Shown here: piece by piece, positions 16,799 to 18,300 of the stretch
How positions within the stretch are numbered: position 1 is the first letter of the stretch
How the letters are laid out: each line of letters begins with the position of its first letter
NCBI GenBank assembly: GCA_900128395.1
Contig: LT649609.1
Span: 1-18,300, forward strand
DNA: 18,300 bases
Source of the DNA: Stramenopiles sp. TOSAG23-2
Lineage: Eukaryota > Sar
Reading direction: 5' to 3'
Notes under the pieces: model-generated
What the model saw: only the letters and a program-made list of their open reading frames with translations
Database searches by the model: none
Told to the model about the DNA's origin: nothing
Position numbers and translations under genes: made by a program

Positions 16799-17135
16799 CA
16801 TAATTTATTGTGTTTTAATTTACTCATGATAATTCCTTACTCTTCAAAAGAATACAATAACTGAAATAATCTATCTCACACTAGTGTGTTGATATTCTCA
16901 TAATCGAGAATACCAATGAAGGTAAATAGATAGTATCAACTACTCATAATAGCTGATGGAAAACGTACATCATAGTCACACAAGTGTGTTGATATTCTCA
17001 TAATCGAAAATACCAATGAAGGTAAATAGATAGTATCAACTACTCATAATAGCTGATGGAAAATGTACATCATAGGAAGGCGGAGAATAAATTGTACCAG
17101 GGTACAATTTATTATACGACTCACCAAATGCACAT
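16799..17135 (+). repeat. R2 dispersed repeat, copy B, with internal duplication
   Basis: It is homologous to 10917-11178 in the same orientation and again lies in a convergent spacer. It holds CACACTAGTGTG, a nested stem GTTGATA/TATCAAC enclosing TATTCTC/GAGAATA, TTGTACC-AG-GGTACAA and an AATAAA at 17086-17091. It is longer than copy A mainly because of a 100-bp internal duplication. Confidence 0.9.
16876..17075 (+). repeat. 100-bp tandem duplication inside R2 copy B
   Basis: Bases 16876-16975 and 16976-17075 match over 100 bp with only a few substitutions (CTAG to CAAG, GAG to AAA, AAAC to AAAT). Copy A has a single version, so the duplication probably followed R2 dispersal. Alternatively copy A lost one unit. 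Confidence 0.95.
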
Positions 17136-17612
17136 TTTAAAGCAAAACGATTATTATAGGCGCAAGTTTTAATAATCGCGGTTTGTATATCTCTACATCA
17201 TATATAAAATATATGGTTACACATCATATATATATATTAATGCATATGTAATAATATATATATAATATCATACGAACCGCGCTTCGTACATCTTTTTTCG
17301 TATTTTTAATAAAATATTTAATATGATCCTGCTGAGCTCCGGTATCATCAAGCACACTTGTGTAAACGTTCAGTTTGAGACTACCTGTAACACTAAAACA
17401 ATTCAAGGATTTCATTACAATGGGTTGCTCAAATATACCAGGTACGTATGAAATATTCATTTGCCGATTATGAAAAGACGTTGCGCCCTGTAGTAATCGA
17501 TATACTTTATGATAGTGGTACTAACAAACCTCTTCAAACTCCTACTATAAGTAGTGGTAAATTACTCATAACACGTGGTGAGTATTCAATAGGTAGTGAG
17601 ACACTTTCCCCG
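17136..17612. other. Spacer with unresolved coding-like stretch
   Basis: 17136-17320 is AT-rich with (TA)n runs. 17320-17530 is less AT-rich and open in more than one frame. A minus frame (17224-17460) reads protein-like over its first ~60 residues before turning into I/Y-rich AT sequence. On the plus strand, ATG at 17420 begins MGCSNIP, followed at 17442 by GTACGT, a good donor; a possible acceptor at 17493 would restore frame. Neither reading is convincing alone, and no product is assigned. Confidence 0.4.
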
Positions 17613-18300
17613 TCAACCAGGCTCCTTCCGGGAAGAGAGGGATGGGGAGTGGAATCGAATAATTTCGTCAAATTCGATATCACTGATTTCATCCTCATCA
17701 TCAAATGTAACATCAAATTTACCATCACTTCCTATTGAATTAACATATCCTGGATATGCAGTATTTTCTTCCCAACCGTCTCTTTCAGGGTTCATAATCC
17801 ATATTCGATACCTTTCTTTTATGATGGCATCTTTTGCTAATACCATTTCATCCTCAACCATATCTTCTATCTCTTCGTCATATTCATCATGAAGTGTTAC
17901 ATACATTTCCCCATTTTTCTTCTTCGAATTAAATGTACATTTAAATACTTGGTTTTTTTCATATCCATCCTCTGCGTCCCACCTCCCATAAACATCTTTT
18001 AACCATACTGTATCTCCTGGGTTTAATTGTTTAGCCTTTTCTTCTTCTTCCGCTTTTTTTTTCGCAGCTGCCTCTTCTTCCTCCTCTTTACGCTTTGCTT
18101 CTGCTTCTTCCTCCTTTGTAGCAGCTAGTGATTTAAGCAATTGCATATATTTATTACGTGCGATATGGCCACGATATAAACTTTGTATTTTTATAGCAGC
18201 AGAAGCCTCCTCTAACCGCTTTGCTTCTGCTTCTTCCTCCTTTGTAGCAGCTAGTGATTTAAGCAATTGCATATATTTATTACGTGCGATATGGCCACGA
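17613..18300 (-). CDS. IQ-motif protein with C-terminal Tudor/Agenet-like domains (5' end missing)
   Basis: The frame is open to the window edge, so only the C-terminal ~228 residues are visible; the Met at 18272 is internal to a repeat. The first part holds IQ-type calmodulin-binding motifs of pattern IQSLYRGHIARNKY within a 42-residue unit, one complete and one cut by the edge. A Glu/Lys/Ala-rich helical linker follows. The C-terminal ~135 residues contain two small beta-barrel-like segments, GDTVWLKDVYGRW with later DEYDEEIEDMV, and AYPGYVNSIGSDGKFDVTFDD, resembling Tudor/Agenet/SH3-like folds. A calcium/calmodulin-linked cytoskeletal or flagellar role is inferred. The last residues (HSPSLSSRKEPG) lie outside the folds. 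An intron near the 3' end cannot be excluded. Confidence 0.8.
   Translation of the reverse strand, partial: RGHIARNKYMQLLKSLAATKEEEAEAKRLEEASAAIKIQSLYRGHIARNKYMQLLKSLAATKEEEAEAKRKEEEEEAAAKKKAEEEEKAKQLNPGDTVWLKDVYGRWDAEDGYEKNQVFKCTFNSKKKNGEMYVTLHDEYDEEIEDMVEDEMVLAKDAIIKERYRIWIMNPERDGWEENTAYPGYVNSIGSDGKFDVTFDDEDEISDIEFDEIIRFHSPSLSSRKEPG
18091..18300 (-). repeat. 126-bp coding tandem repeat (42-aa IQ unit)
   Basis: Bases 18091-18174 and 18217-18300 are identical over 84 bp, a period of 126 bp equal to 42 codons. The array continues past the window edge. Identity including third codon positions indicates recent expansion or gene conversion. Confidence 0.95.

Noticed and set aside
1-18300. Giant-virus origin
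   Set aside because: AT-richness, few introns and ankyrin repeats fit, but 1-2 kb spacers, an axonemal-type coiled coil, an EF-hand/RCC1 scaffold and MITE-like repeats fit a nuclear genome better. No viral core gene is present.
1-18300. tRNA, rRNA or CRISPR array
   Set aside because: No cloverleaf with a convincing T-arm, no rRNA-like block and no regularly spaced repeats were found by eye. The R1 and tandem repeats lack unique spacers.

Overview
The window looks like AT-rich nuclear DNA of a flagellated unicellular eukaryote. Six protein genes are visible. Five are complete, three of them are long (599-1490 residues), and none needs an intron. All three stop codons are used (TAG, TAA, TGA), so the standard genetic code applies and a ciliate-type code is unlikely. 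The protein mix points to a motile protist: an outer-dynein-arm docking-type coiled-coil protein, an EF-hand/RCC1/discoidin protein, an IQ-motif protein and an ankyrin protein. A stramenopile is my best guess, but no marker gene settles it. One- to two-kilobase non-coding spacers argue against a giant virus.

Layout. 1-2029 has no gene I can support, but holds two independent 71-bp tandem duplications and a TATA-like box. 2030-2755 (+) is an FN3-like protein with a C-terminal zinc ribbon. 2885-7357 (-) is a 1490-residue EF-hand/RCC1/discoidin protein. 7358-8369 is a divergent promoter region rich in repeated short motifs, with a possible 26-codon ORF. 8370-10244 (+) is the docking-complex-like coiled-coil protein. 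10245-11525 is a convergent spacer packed with repeats. 11526-13325 (-) is an ankyrin-repeat protein. 13326-14196 is a second divergent promoter region. 14197-16716 (+) is a flavin monooxygenase with long extensions. 16717-17612 is another convergent spacer with a second copy of a dispersed repeat. 17613-18300 (-) is the 3' part of an IQ-motif protein running off the window edge. The genes strictly alternate in strand.

How the parts fit. Three genes (docking-type coiled coil, EF-hand/RCC1, IQ) are plausible parts of calcium-regulated flagellar or cytoskeletal machinery, but co-function is inference only. The most unusual signals are outside the genes. A 12-bp motif AGTACCNGGTAT occurs once in each of the three upstream regions. 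TACGAGGA is clustered five times between the two long divergent genes. The two larger convergent spacers share a dispersed repeat of roughly 260 bp (R2), about 337 bp in its internally duplicated second copy, that contains nested inverted repeats. In four of six genes an AATAAA lies on, or within a few bases of, the stop codon.
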